Shown here piece after piece: positions 21,222 through 33,100 of a stretch of 64,000 nt of DNA; position 1 is the stretch's first letter, and every line of letters begins with the position of its first letter. The position numbers and the translations under genes are program-made. The notes under the pieces were generated by a model, which was not told the origin of the DNA, made no database searches, and saw nothing but the letters and a program-made list of their open reading frames with translations. Source of the stretch: Cherax quadricarinatus (taxonomy: Eukaryota; Arthropoda; Malacostraca; Decapoda; Parastacidae); contig NC_091357.1 of assembly GCF_038502225.1 (NCBI RefSeq), positions 1,651,994 through 1,715,993 of the forward strand, given 5' to 3'.

Positions 21222-22458
21222 GAAAAGTTAGTAAACGTTATTGAAAAGGCTTCTGGCATGTCAATTAATAAGGAGAAAACGAAGTATATGGATCTTGGGG
21301 ATGGGTTAAGTGAGGAATGTGAAGTAGTTGAAAGGTGGAAAAAGGTGGACCAATTACTGATATGTGGGATCGTTTATGTAAGTGATATCAAGTTAGCACA
21401 ACAAATAAATTCAGTGCGTATTGTAATGGTGTACTGAAGCGCCTCAGTGGTTTACGAGCTGCACACTTAACTTTGCATCAAAGAGTGATTACAACGAATG
21501 TCCTATTATATAGTAAACTTTGGCATGTAGCAGCAATATATCCGATACTTCGTAGTGAGATACAAAGGTTACAAAAGCGCGTTTTTAGATTCATTTGGGG
21601 TACTGGAAGCGAATGGTTAGGTAGAGCGGTTGTCACACTCCCGGTTGGCCGAGGAGGGCTGGGTCTTACAGCTGTTGAAAAGAGGATTATGAGTGTGTAT
21701 TTGAAACGTAGTTATAAGCGGGAGGGGGGGGGGGCGAGGGAAGGCGGACTTCATAAGATACGTCAGGATATGCAACGGTGGTGGGTGGGTAGGGAGTTCA
21801 TAATAGGTGAGGCAATGTTACGGGTCATCATAAACATGAGCGATCCTTCACATATTAAATTGGGAAACCTTGATGGGGTGGATGGTAAGGCAGTGGTAGC
21901 AGTGGTAGAAGGGGTTTATCCGATGTATGATTGGCGTAATATATGGGGGCGTTTGAATAAATTGCGTTTAAAACCTAAAGTACGAGAAGTTATGTATAGA
22001 TTTTTACATGGGATCTTACCGTCTGGAATGGTTTTATTCCATAAGAGAATACGGGAGGATGGGATATGCAAGGCTTGTGGTGGATTGGAGACTGTTTTCC
22101 ATATGGTGTATTTTTGCGAATGTATTGAACTAATAAGGGTTTGGTTGGGCAAGGTAATAAGGTTAGTGGGAGGGGGGGGGGGGTTTGCAGGTGTTGAGGG
22201 TTTTAATTAAGCTTAGACATAGGTGGGGTGAATCAGATGGTAGAGAATGCGGTAGGGTATATAATTACGGATTATATTTATATGTCTTGGGCTATGAGAG
22301 GAGCGAACGTGTGTGAAAGAATTAATGCATTAACAGCAACTTTTTATAGGACAAAGTGAAGAAATAAGGAGGTGTATGGGGGGAGATGGGAGAGGGATTT
22401 AAGTGAGGGTTATAGGAATTTCACATTACGGGATTTACGGGAGTTGAAAGGCAGGTAA
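21222..22458 (+). pseudogene. LINE E1 ORF2, C-terminal third
   Basis: Resumes the E1 reading frame cut at 9516: EKLVNVIEKASGMSINKEKT, LLICGIVYVSDIKLAQQINS, a frame change near 21420, GLRAAHLTLHQRVITTNVLL, FRFIWGTGSEWLGRAVVTLP, GVYPMYDWRNIWGRLNKLRL, VMYRFLHGILPSGMVLFHKR and CKACGGLETVFHMVYFCE (C-x2-C-x7-H-x4-C). A G-run frameshift near 22170 is followed by the end GYRNFTLRDLRELKGR with TAA at 22456. It aligns with the C termini of B and C, which shows that E1, B and C are the same family. Confidence 0.85.
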
Positions 22459-22587
22459 GGGGGATGAAATGGGCTGGTTTCCTAGAATGGGCGGTAGCAT
22501 GATGAGTTTGTTTGATGAATGTTATATGAGGTATGTCTGGGGTGCAATTTTAACATTATTTGTTCTGAGTGTTTCAAGTACAATACA

Positions 22588-22588
22588 G

Positions 22589-22678
<90 letters not shown>
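22588..22678. repeat. (TA)n microsatellite
   Basis: About 45 uninterrupted TA units between the 3' region of E1 and the poly(T) tail of LINE G. Confidence 0.98.
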
Positions 22679-22681
<3 letters not shown>

Positions 22682-23094
22682 TCTTGTATATACCATTTTT
22701 TTTTTTTCATATTTTATTCAAAGACATAATACAAGATATAAATAAAAGAACACAATAATTAGCCACTTGCGAATACAATGATCTAGTGTCAACCCCCATC
22801 AGACCCCAAGTGTTACAATCATATAAAAGGGTAAACCTTCACCTAACAATGAAAAAAGCATGATAATACCTGCTCAGAAAATACACTTACAGAATCTAAA
22901 CCTACAATACACTCCTGTTACACTGTACAATAAAACCCCCTTGTACAAAGCACACACAAGATATGATAAACATAGGCATAAAAACATTATACATTACAAA
23001 AATGAAACAAAAGGCAAACCTAAGCCTTCAATAAAATTGCCAAGACATACCACCATAATACGTCCCGCAGAGTGCTGGAACCTCCGAACAGAAT

Positions 23095-23105
23095 AAAATA
23101 GCGAG
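23095..23105. repeat. 11-bp target-site duplication, left
   Basis: AAAATAGCGAG, identical to 23386-23396. Confidence 0.88.
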
Positions 23106-23385
23106 CCTGAGCTTGCTACCATCTGCAGCTCATAAGGCTGCCATCCCCACGAGCCCCTTTGGGGCGGGGCAGATGGCAGACCAGAGGCCTAGCTTCTCCC
23201 TACGAGCCCCGTGAGGGCGGGGAATGTGGCTAGGCATGGGGACACTTGGTCCCAAAGATGAGGAGGTACTGTACCTCCTCCCATGGGAGACTTAAGTCTC
23301 GAGACACTCCCCAGATAGGGAGCCAAGGCCGGGTCACCACTACTTGGAAAAGACTCGGGCCGGGAGAATACCGGCGAATAAAAAA
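23106..23385 (+). mobile_element. SINE-like retroposon with A tail
   Basis: A GC-rich body of about 280 bp ending GGCGAATAAAAAAAA and flanked by the 11-bp duplication AAAATAGCGAG, inserted in the 3' UTR of LINE G. The body holds two related blocks (ACGAGCCCCTTTGGGGCGGG and ACGAGCCCCGTGAGGGCGGG) and a palindrome with arms GAGGAGGTAC/GTACCTCCTC around 23260-23281. No pol III box A/B pair was convincingly found, so the parent RNA is unknown. Its composition differs sharply from the AT-rich host. Confidence 0.8.
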
Positions 23386-23396
23386 AAAATAGCGAG
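23386..23396. repeat. 11-bp target-site duplication, right
   Basis: AAAATAGCGAG, identical to 23095-23105. Confidence 0.88.
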
Positions 23397-24383
23397 AGCT
23401 CCAGCACGTAACAAAACCATTAACACAAACAAAGCTTACAATTTATGTCAGAGCTCACACCAACCCCCACTACTCTGTTAAATAAGATCCCTTGCACAAG
23501 TTGCACTGTAAATATCACAACCTACAAAATTTAAAAAAATACAGAACCTAAAACGTTAGGCAAAAGCCTATAATAAACATTACATTAGGGCATCTCACAA
23601 TGAAACCCCACCTAAACATTGGGCAAGACACATCCGCAAGTAAAAAATTTAACATTATGTATGCAAGTACAATCCATACAAATAACAAAATCCTATCGTA
23701 AGGTATCAAAACGATCTAGTTACAGTACATTAAAACCTTATTTCCCTATTTGAAGCACAAAATACATCATGAGAAGTTACATAACAAGCCTAAATCTGGC
23801 ATTGAGTAACATTAACGTAGAAAAAAAATTCAAAACACGTAATAATTAAAGATTGTGATAGTAGGTTCATATACATATATCCCAGATTATATAAGCCATG
23901 TAAAGGCTGATACCTTTTAAAGAACCATACATCAAGTACATACATTTTTGAATATGCTTGAGGTAAGCCAAGCATTAACAGGATATATACACATATGACC
24001 GTCACGTTCACCTATTAGCGATACACGACAGGCCATTGCTTGAGATTATCTCATGCGTCGGTGTTCGACATTTATTCATTATTAGTTTCACAATAACTAT
24101 ACAGTTTAAATGTCGACCCTAAGGTACATCAGTGTATAACTAATAGCGACGAGGGTCGCCGACGTATGCCAGGGATTGCTCAAACCTCTATAGTTTCAAA
24201 GTCTAACCTTAAGGCGTCATCATACTGACGACAATATTACTATAGCATGTGTCGATTCTACTACACAAATGATGTGTATTATAAAAGGTTAACGTACATT
24301 TTATTCGATGTATTCACTTGGCAAACAATATAACATAATTTTTTTTTCCAAAACCCCGATTCGTTCTCGTTTATACCTTCTAG

Positions 24384-24443
24384 ACCTTACATGACCTTAC
24401 ATGACCTTACATGACCTTACATGACCTTACATGACCTTACATG
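24384..24443. repeat. 10-bp tandem repeat, six units
   Basis: Six perfect copies of ACCTTACATG in the 3' UTR of LINE G, about 100 bp past the ORF2 stop. Confidence 0.97.
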
Positions 24444-24538
24444 ACCGCCCCTTCCCAATGTTTCATCATTATTCCTCACCATTTCGAATCCAACAGTCAC
24501 TCTCGCTCACACACGAAAAGACCAGCCACGTCTACCCT

Positions 24539-26209
24539 CTATGGTACTAATGCCCATAAATCACGTACATGGAAATTACAATATCCCACCGAAAAAGATG
24601 AAAGCCATCTACCCCCAGCAATCTCTCTATTCCTCTGCTGTGTACCATAAAAAATCGCTGCCAGCGCCCTGATCCTCTCTCTTGCTGATACGTGTCTGCA
24701 GGCCCATGAAGTATATACAAAGTCAGTGACTAAATATCCAATCGCCCTTTGTACCGGCAACCCCCCCCCCCCACATCTAGACTTAAAGCTCTTAAGATAC
24801 TAATTCCCTCACCTCCCACCATCTGTATAACTCTGCTAAACCACACTTTTACCGCTTCCAATCTCTCACAAAAATACACTGCGTGGAAAGCCGTGTCAAT
24901 ATCCCCACACACACAAAACGCTCCTTACCCACTTGCACACGTCTATTCGCTAACACCTCCCCGGAAGGCAATATATTGTGAAGGAATTTATACATGACCT
25001 CCCGTACCCCGGCCCTCAATCGTAACTCCTTATAGCGACCCCAAATATCGCGCCATGCATACATTGGATATATCCCCTCTACGCTAGCCACCCTCTCTCT
25101 CTTTCCCACCCTTGCCAGTTTTCTAATCTTGATTCGACTTGGATCCCTTGCATAAATTAAAACCCTCAGCATGTTCTCGCATCTCGTAACATCCCCACCA
25201 TTCATCCATCGTAACAAATCCCCTCGAATCCAATTCAAACCTGTACCAACCCTCCGACCCTCACGCAAATAACTATGTTTAACGTACATACCTAATATTC
25301 TCATGTGCAGATTCAATAACCCCAGTCCACCCCGACTAGTCGGTAAATACACAACATCTCTCGCTAACCAATCACAACCGGAACCCCATATATATCTAAA
25401 TACACGCTTCAATAAACGTTTCTCATCACACGCAACTAACGGATACATGCTTACCACATGCCACAACTTACCAAACAAAAGCACATTCGCTACAATTACA
25501 CGCTGATGCAAAGTTAAGCCTCCTGCACGCAACCCCGCCAAGCGACCTAACACCCTATCCACAACCTCACTCGAATTAACCTTCCTCGCTTCCTGAATGT
25601 TTCTCATATGAACAATTCCACATACCTTGATGTGAGTTACTAAAGGCCAACCCTCCTCCTGACCTATGTCCCCACTAATGCTATCTCCCACTTATCCTTA
25701 TTGACCATCATCCCCGTTGCTCTCCCAAAAAGTTTTACCAATTCACCTACTTTTCGTAAATCTCGTGATCTCCTATATAAAATCGTGGTGTCATTCACAT
25801 AGCCTACGATTCCCGCTTTTATCCCCATCCTTCCTCGCATTTCACCCTCATTCACACTCTCCCGTACAGCTCTGAAAAAAGGGTCCTGAAGTAACGCAAA
25901 AAGAATCTGCGATACAGGACACCCCTGCCTCAAACCACGTTTCATTCCAATTAAATTCCCTAACCTGCCATTTATCTGTACCCTAAACATAGCCTGCTTA
26001 TACAAAGCCATCGTCCGACTTACTATTTCCTTCCCGAATCCTTTTCACTGCATGAACTTCCATAAAGCCTCACGCTCCACACAATCGTATGCCGCATGCC
26101 AGTCCAAAGCCAGTATTCCCCCTGCATTACCCTTCCCGCTTTCGTCAATGAACCTGCGTATAATACCTTGCCCCACACACATTGATCTTCCGGGTACCCC
26201 ATATTGCCA
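24539..26209 (-). pseudogene. LINE G ORF2, reverse transcriptase palm to C terminus
   Basis: Reads QYGVPGRSM, LALDWHAAYDCVEREALWKF, QINGRLGNLIGMKRGLRQGC, IVGYVNDTTILY (catalytic YVDD changed to YVND), MVNKDKWEIALV, HIKVCGIVHMRNIQEARKVN, LRAGGLTLHQRVIVANVLLF, FRYIWGSGCDWLARDVVYLP, GIYPMYAWRDIWGRYKELRL, CGDIDTAFHAVYFCERLEAV and the end FHVRDLWALVP at 24539. Frame changes occur near 26030, 25690, 24880 and 24760. The Asp-to-Asn change in the active site alone would inactivate it. Confidence 0.83.
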
Positions 26210-27116
26210 TATTACCGAAAAATAGCTTAACTCTTTGGCAACACAATGGTACCAGAATGAATGTTCTACGACGTTTCTACAAGAAATTATAGTCATTTAT
26301 ATCAGGTATGGTGACGGTGATATTGGTAGCGAGTCTGCTCACAGCCCATATATATTTTGGAAATTTTTCCTTGTTTTTTTTATCGCTTTTTCTTGCATTA
26401 TTTCTTGCATTATTCTTTCTAATATAATAACTGACTATTTGGCATCATAAAACAGAAGGCGGAGCTTATCCCTAGACTTAGAGACAACCATTAATCATAT
26501 GGGATCGCTCGGCAGTGCTCCCGCTCAAGATAGAGCCAGGATAAATCACTTCATTATTATGCTTATATCAGCTTATATATCAACTCTACGGCTTATTTAT
26601 CTATCAGAATTGATCTAATGTGATATAATAAACACTCTAAATAACATACAAACATGTTATATAGGCCATAATATGGCGAGAGATTATAGGGAATATTTCG
26701 ATATAAATGAATTACTGCTCTCTATGTCGTCTCTGAGTAAGAGAAAACGGTGTTTTGAAGAGGATAACTGCACTAGAACATCAGTTTACTAAGAAATACA
26801 CCCTAACAAACGCGATTTTCGCGAATTTTTTTTTTTTTTTTTTGAGACTGTGCGCCGGCCGGCGCTCCCGGCCAATATCTCGGAAGTAACTTATTCACCT
26901 AAGGTACCTATTTCTGCCTTTATTACTTAATTAAATGGAATAATATTCACAGAAATTGTAGAATAATGATTTCTCTAATTTTCTCCAAGCTTTTTTTGGA
27001 AATATTCCAAATGCTTTCGGAGTTATGTGGGAGTAAAGGGCAGATTTTTTGCAAAATTCCAGGAACTAACAAACTTTATTTTTTTTGTGAAATAAAGATA
27101 AGTTATTTAGAGAAAA
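26210..27116. other. No gene seen; possibly the rest of the E1 3' region
   Basis: AT-rich, stops in all frames. A T run at about 26826-26844 is followed by GC-rich GCCGGCCGGCGCTCCCGGCC, which may be the tail of a minus-strand short retroposon, but no flanking duplication was found. Confidence 0.4.
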
Positions 27117-30100
27117 GGTGTTATTATACTGTACTAGTCTTCTGTGTTATTGAACTGTACAGGTCTTCTGTGTTAAGGTGCTGTACTGGTCCTCTGTATT
27201 ATTTTACTGTACCTGTCTTCTGTGTATTGTTCTGTATTGGTCTTCTGCGTTGTTGTTATGTACTGGTCTTCTGTGTTACTGTAATGTACTGGTCTTCTGT
27301 GTTACTGTAATGTACTGGTCTTCTGTGTATTGTACTCTACTGGTCTTCTGAGTTTTTGTGCTGTACTGGTTTTCTGTGTCACTGTACTGCACTGGTCTTC
27401 TGTGTTATTATGTTCTGGTCTTCCGTGTTATTGTACTCTACTTGTCTTCTGCGTTATTGTACTGGGCCTCTGTGTTATTGTACGCTACTGGTCTTGTGTG
27501 TTGTTTTATACTGGTCTTTTGTGCAATTGTACTGTACTCTTCTTCTGTGATTTGAAATGTACTGGTCTTCTATGTTATTGAACCGTAGTGGTCCTCTGTG
27601 TAACTGTACTGAACTGTTCCTGTGTGCTACTGTACTGTACTGGTCTTCTGTGTTAGTGAACTGTATTGCTAGTCTACGTTATTGTAAAGTACTGTTCTTG
27701 TTTTATTCTTTGTGCTAGTCTTCTCTGTTATTGTACAGTACTGGTCTTCTGTGTTATTGTACTGTACTGGTCTTCTGTGTTATTGTACTGTACTGGTCTT
27801 CTGTGTTATTGTACTGTACTGGTCTTCTGTGTTATTGTACTGTACTGGTCTTCTGTGTTATTGTACTGTACTGATCTTCTGTGTTATTGTACTGTACTGG
27901 TCTTCTGTGTTACTGTACTGTACTGGTCTTCTGTGTTATTGTACTGTACTGGTCTTCTGTGTTATTGTACTGTACTGGTCTTCTGTGTTATTGTACTGTA
28001 CTGGTCTTCTGTGTTATTGTACTGTACTGGTCTTCTGTGTTATTGTACTGTACTGGTCTTCTGTGTTATTGTACTGTACTGGTCTTCTGTGTTATTGTAC
28101 TGTACTGGTCTTCTGTGTTATTGTACTGTACTGGTCTTGTGTGTTATTGTACTGTACTGGTCTTCTGTGTTATTGTACTGTACTGGTCTTCTGTGTTATT
28201 GTACTGTACTGGTCTTCTGTATTATTGTACTGTACTGGTCTTCTGTGTTATTGTACTGTACTGGTCTTCTGTGTTATTGTACTGTACTGGTCTTCTGTGT
28301 TATTGTACTGTACTGGTCTTCTGTGTTATTGTACTGTACTGGTCTTCTGTGTTATTGTACTGTACTGGTCTTCTGTGTTATTGTACTGTACTGGTCTTCT
28401 GTGTTATTGTACTGTACTGGTCTTCTGTGTTATTGTACTGTACTGGTCTTCTGTATTATTGTACTGTACTGGTCTTCTGTGTTATTGTACTGTACTGGTC
28501 TTCTGTGTTATTGTACTGTACTGGTCTTTTGTGTTATTGTACTGTACTGGTCTTCTGTGTTATTGTACTGTACTGGTCTTTTGTGCTATTGTACTGTACA
28601 GGTCTTCTGTGTTACTGTACTGTGCTTCACTGGTATTGTGTGTAGTATACTTTGCTGGTCTTCTGTGTTATTAAGCTTTACTGATCTGTGTTAGTGTACT
28701 GTGCTTGTCGTATACTGTTATGGTATTCTGTGTATTGTTCTGTACGGGTCTTCTGTGTTATTTTACTGTACTGGTCTTCTGTGTTATTGTACTGTACTGG
28801 TCTTCTGTGTTATTGTACTGTACTGGTCTTCTGTGTTATTGTACTGTACTGGTCTTTTGAGTTTCTGTGCTGTACTGGTCCTCTGTGTTACTGTACTGTA
28901 CTGCGCTGGTATTGTGTGCATTGTACTGTTATAGTCTTCTGTGTTATTGTACTGTATTGGTGTACTGTGCTGCTCGCCTGTGTTACTGAACCGTACTAGT
29001 CCTCTGTGTTAATGTACTGCACTGGTCTTCCGTGTTATTGTACTGTACTGGTCTTCTGTGTTATTGTACTGTACTGGTCTTCTGTGTTATTGTAATGTAC
29101 TGGTTTTCAGCGTTATTGTACTGTATTAGTCTTCTGTGTTATTGTACTATACTGGTCTTCTGTGTTATTGTACTGTACTGGTCTTCTGTGTTATTGTACT
29201 GTACTGGTCTTCAGTGTTATTGTACTGTACTGGTCTTCTGTGTTATTGTACTGTACTGGTCTTCTGTGTTATTGTACTGTACTGGTCTTCTGTGTTATTG
29301 TACTGTACTGGTCTTCTGTGTTATTGTACTGTACTGGTCTTCTGTGTTATTGTACTGTACGGTTGTATTATTGTACTGTATTGGTCATCTGTGTTATTGT
29401 ACTGTACTGGTCATCTGTGTTATTGTACTGTACTGGTCTTCTGTGTTATTGTACTGTACTGGTCTTCTGTGTTATTGTACTGTACTGGTCTTCTGTGTTA
29501 TTGTACTGTACTGGTCTTCTGTGTTATTGTACTGTACTGGTCTTCTGTGTTATTGTACTGTACTGGTCTTCTGTGTTATTGTACTGTACTGGTCTTCTGT
29601 GTTATTGTACTGTACTGGTCTTCTGTGTTATTGTACTGTACTGGTCTTCTGTGTTATTGTACTGTACTGGTCTTCTGTGTTATTGTACTGTACTGGTCTT
29701 CTGTATTATTGTACTGTACTGGTCTTCTGTGTTATTGTACTGTACTGGTCTTCTGTGTTATTGTACTGTACTGGTCTTCTGTGTTACTGTACTGTACTGG
29801 TCTTCTGTGTTATTGTACTGTACTGGTCTTCTGTGTTACTGTACTGTACTGGTCTTCTGTGTTATTGTACTGTACTGGTCTTCTGTGTTACTGTACTGTA
29901 CTGGTCTTCTGTGTTATTGTACTGTACTGGTCTTCTGTGTTATTGTACTGCACTGGTCTTCTGTGTTATTGTACTGTACTGGTCTTCTGTGTTATTGTAC
30001 TGTACTGGTCTTCTGTGTTATTGTACTGTACTGGTCTTCTGTGTTATTGTACTGTACTGGTCTTCTGTGTTATTGTACTGTACTGGTCTTCTGTGTTATT

Positions 30101-33100
30101 GTACTGTACTGGTCTTCTGTGTTATTGTACTGTACTGGTCTTCTGTGTTATTGTACTGTACTGGTCTTCTGTGTTATTGTACTGTACTGGTCTTCCGTGT
30201 TATTGTACTGTTCTTCTGTGTTATTGTACTGTACTGGTCTTCTGTGTTATTGTACTGTACTGGTCTTCTGTGTTATTGTACTGTACTGGTCTTCTGTGTT
30301 ATTGTACTGTACTGGTCTTCTGTGTTATTGTACTGTACTGGTCTTCTGTGTTATTGTACTGTACTGGTCTTCTGTGTTATTGTACTGTACTGGTCTTCTG
30401 TGTTATTGTACTATACTGGTCTTCTGTGTTATTGTACTGTACTGGTCTTCTGTGTTATTGTACTGTACTGGTCTTCTGTGTTATTGTACTGTACTGGTCT
30501 TCTGTGTTATTGTACTGTACTGGTCTTCTGTGTTATTGTACTGTACTGGTCTTCTGTGTTATTGTACTGTACTGGTCTTCTGTGTTATTGTACTGTACTG
30601 GTCTTCTGTGTTATTGTACTGTACTGGTCTGGTCTTGTGTGTTATTGTACTGTACTGGTCTTCTGTGTTATTGTACTGTACTGGTCTTCTGTGTTATTGT
30701 ACTGTACTGGTCTTCTGTGTTATTGTACTGTACTGGTCTTCTGTGTTATTGTACTGTACTGGTCTTCTGTGTTATTGTACTGTACTGGTCTTCTGTGTTA
30801 TTGTACTGTACTGGTCTTCTGTGTTATTGTACTGTACTGGTCTTCTGTGTTATTGTACTGTACTGGTCTTCTGTGTTATTGTACTGTACTGGTCTTCTGT
30901 GTTATTGTACTGTACTGGTCTTCTGTGTTATTGTACTGTACTGGTCTTCTGTGTTATTGTACTGTACTGGTCTTCTGTGTTATTGTACTGTACTGGTCTT
31001 CTGTGTTATTGTACTGTACTGGTCTTCTGTGTTATTGTACTGTACTGGTCTTCTGTGCTATTGTACTGTACTGGTCTTCTGTGTTACTGTACTGTACTGG
31101 TCTTGTGTGTTATTGTACTTGTACTGGTCTTGTGTGTTATTGTACTGTACTGGTCTTCTGTGTTATTGCACTGTACTGGTCTTCTTTGTATTGTACTGTA
31201 CTGGTCTTCTGTGTTATTGTACTGTACTGGTCTTCTGTGTTATTGTACTTTACTGGTCTTGTGTGCTATTGTACTGTACTGGTCTTCTGTGTTATTGTAC
31301 TGTACTGGTCTTCTGTGTTATTGTACTGTACTGGTCTTCCGTGTTATTGTACTGTACTGGACTTCCGTGTTATTGTACTGTACTAGTCTTCTGTGTTATT
31401 GTACTGTACTGGTCTTCTGTGTTACTGTACTGTACTGGTCTTCTGTGTTATTGTACTGTACTGGTCTTCTGTGTTATTGTACTGTACTGGTCTTCTGTGT
31501 TATTGTACTGTACTGGTCTTCTGTGTTATTGTACTGTACTGGTCTTCTGTGTTATTGTACTGTACTGGTCTTCTGTGTTATTGTACTGTACTGGTCTTCT
31601 GTGTTATTGTACTGTACTGGTCTTCTGTGTTATTGTACTGTACTGGTCTTCTGTGTTATTGTACTGTACTGGTCTTCTGTGTTATTGTACTGTACTGGTC
31701 TTCTGTGTTATTGTACTGTACTGGTCTTCTGTGTTATTGTACTGTACTGGTCTTCTGTGTTATTGTACTGTACTGGTCTTCTGTGTTATTGTACTGTACT
31801 GGTCTTCTGTGTTATTGTACTGTACTGGTCTTCTGTGTTATTGTACTGTACTGGTCTTCTGTGTTATTGTACTGTACTGGTCTTCTGTGTTATTGTACTG
31901 TACTGGTCTTCTGTGTTATTGTACTGTACTGGTCTTCTGTGTTATTGTACTGTACTGGTCTTCTGTGTTATTGTACTGTACTGGTCTTCTGTGTTATTGT
32001 ACTGTACTGGTCTTCTGTGTTATTGTACTGTACTGGTCTTCTGTGTTATTGTACTGTACTGGTCTTCTGTGTTATTGTACTATACTGGTCTTCTGTGTTA
32101 TTGTACTGTACTGGTCTTCTGTGTTATTGTACTGTACTGGTCTTCTGTGTTATTGTACTGTACTGGTCTTCTGTGTTATTGTACTGTACTGGTCTTCTGT
32201 GTTATTGTACTGTACTGGTCTTCTGTGTTATTGTACTGTACTGGTCTTCTGTGTTATTGTACTGTACTGGTCTTCTGTGTTATTGTACTGTACTCGTCTT
32301 CTGTGTTATTATACTGGTCCTCTGTGTTACTGAACTTTACTGGTCTTCTGTGTTACTGTACTGCGCTGGTCTTCTGTGTTATTGAACTGTACTGGTCTTC
32401 TGTGTTATTGTACTGTACTGGTCTTCTGTGTTATTGTACTGTACTGGTCTTCTGTGTTATTGTACTGTACTGGTCTTCTGTGTTATTGTACTGTACTGGT
32501 CTTCTGTGTTATTGTACTGTACTGGTCTTCTGTGTTATTGTACTGTACTGGTCTTCTGTGTTATTGTACTGTACTGGTCTTCTGTGTTATTGTACTGTAC
32601 TGGTCTTCTGTGTTATTGTACTGTACTGGTCTTCTGTGTTATTGTACTGTACTGGTCTTCTGTGTTATTGTACTGTACTGGTCTTCTGTGTTATTGTACT
32701 GTACTGGTCTTCTGTGTTATTGTACTGTACTGGTCTTCTGTGTTATTGTACTGCACTGGTCTTCTGTGTTATTGTACTGTACTGGTCTTCTGTGTTATTG
32801 AACTGTACTGATCTTCTGTGTCATTGTTCTGTATTGGTCTTCTGTGTTACTGTATTGTACTGGTCTTCTGTTTTATTGTACTGTACCTGTCTTCTGTGTT
32901 ATTGTACTGTACTGGTCTTCTGTGTTATTGTACTGTACTGATCTTCTGTGTTATTGTACTGTACTGGTCTTCTGTGTTACTGTACTGTACTGGTCTTCTG
33001 TGTTATTGTACTGTACTGGTCTTCTGTGTTATTGTACTGTACTGGTCTTCTGTGTTATTGTACTGTACTGGTCTTCTGTGTTATTGTACTGTACTGGTCT

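Larger units (their letters stand above)
22694..26209 (-). mobile_element. L1/Tx1-like LINE G, 5'-truncated
   Basis: Minus-strand copy. The 3' end at 22694-22721 is a T run followed by the complement of GTCTTTGAATAAAATATGAA, like B and C. The 3' UTR is about 1.8 kb including a 290-bp SINE-like insertion. ORF2 is present only from QYGVPGRSM onward (about 26209), a typical 5' truncation. The target duplication is not clear; CCAT at the two edges is too short to trust. Confidence 0.85.

Noticed and set aside
24384..24443. ACCTTACATG repeats as telomeric DNA
   Set aside because: Arthropod telomeres are usually TTAGG; this 10-bp unit has only six copies and lies in a LINE 3' UTR.
29032..32941. 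Cys/Leu/Tyr-rich open frames up to 1259 codons in the 26-bp array
   Set aside because: All three forward frames are open with the same 26-residue period; the peptides are frame copies of one satellite unit.
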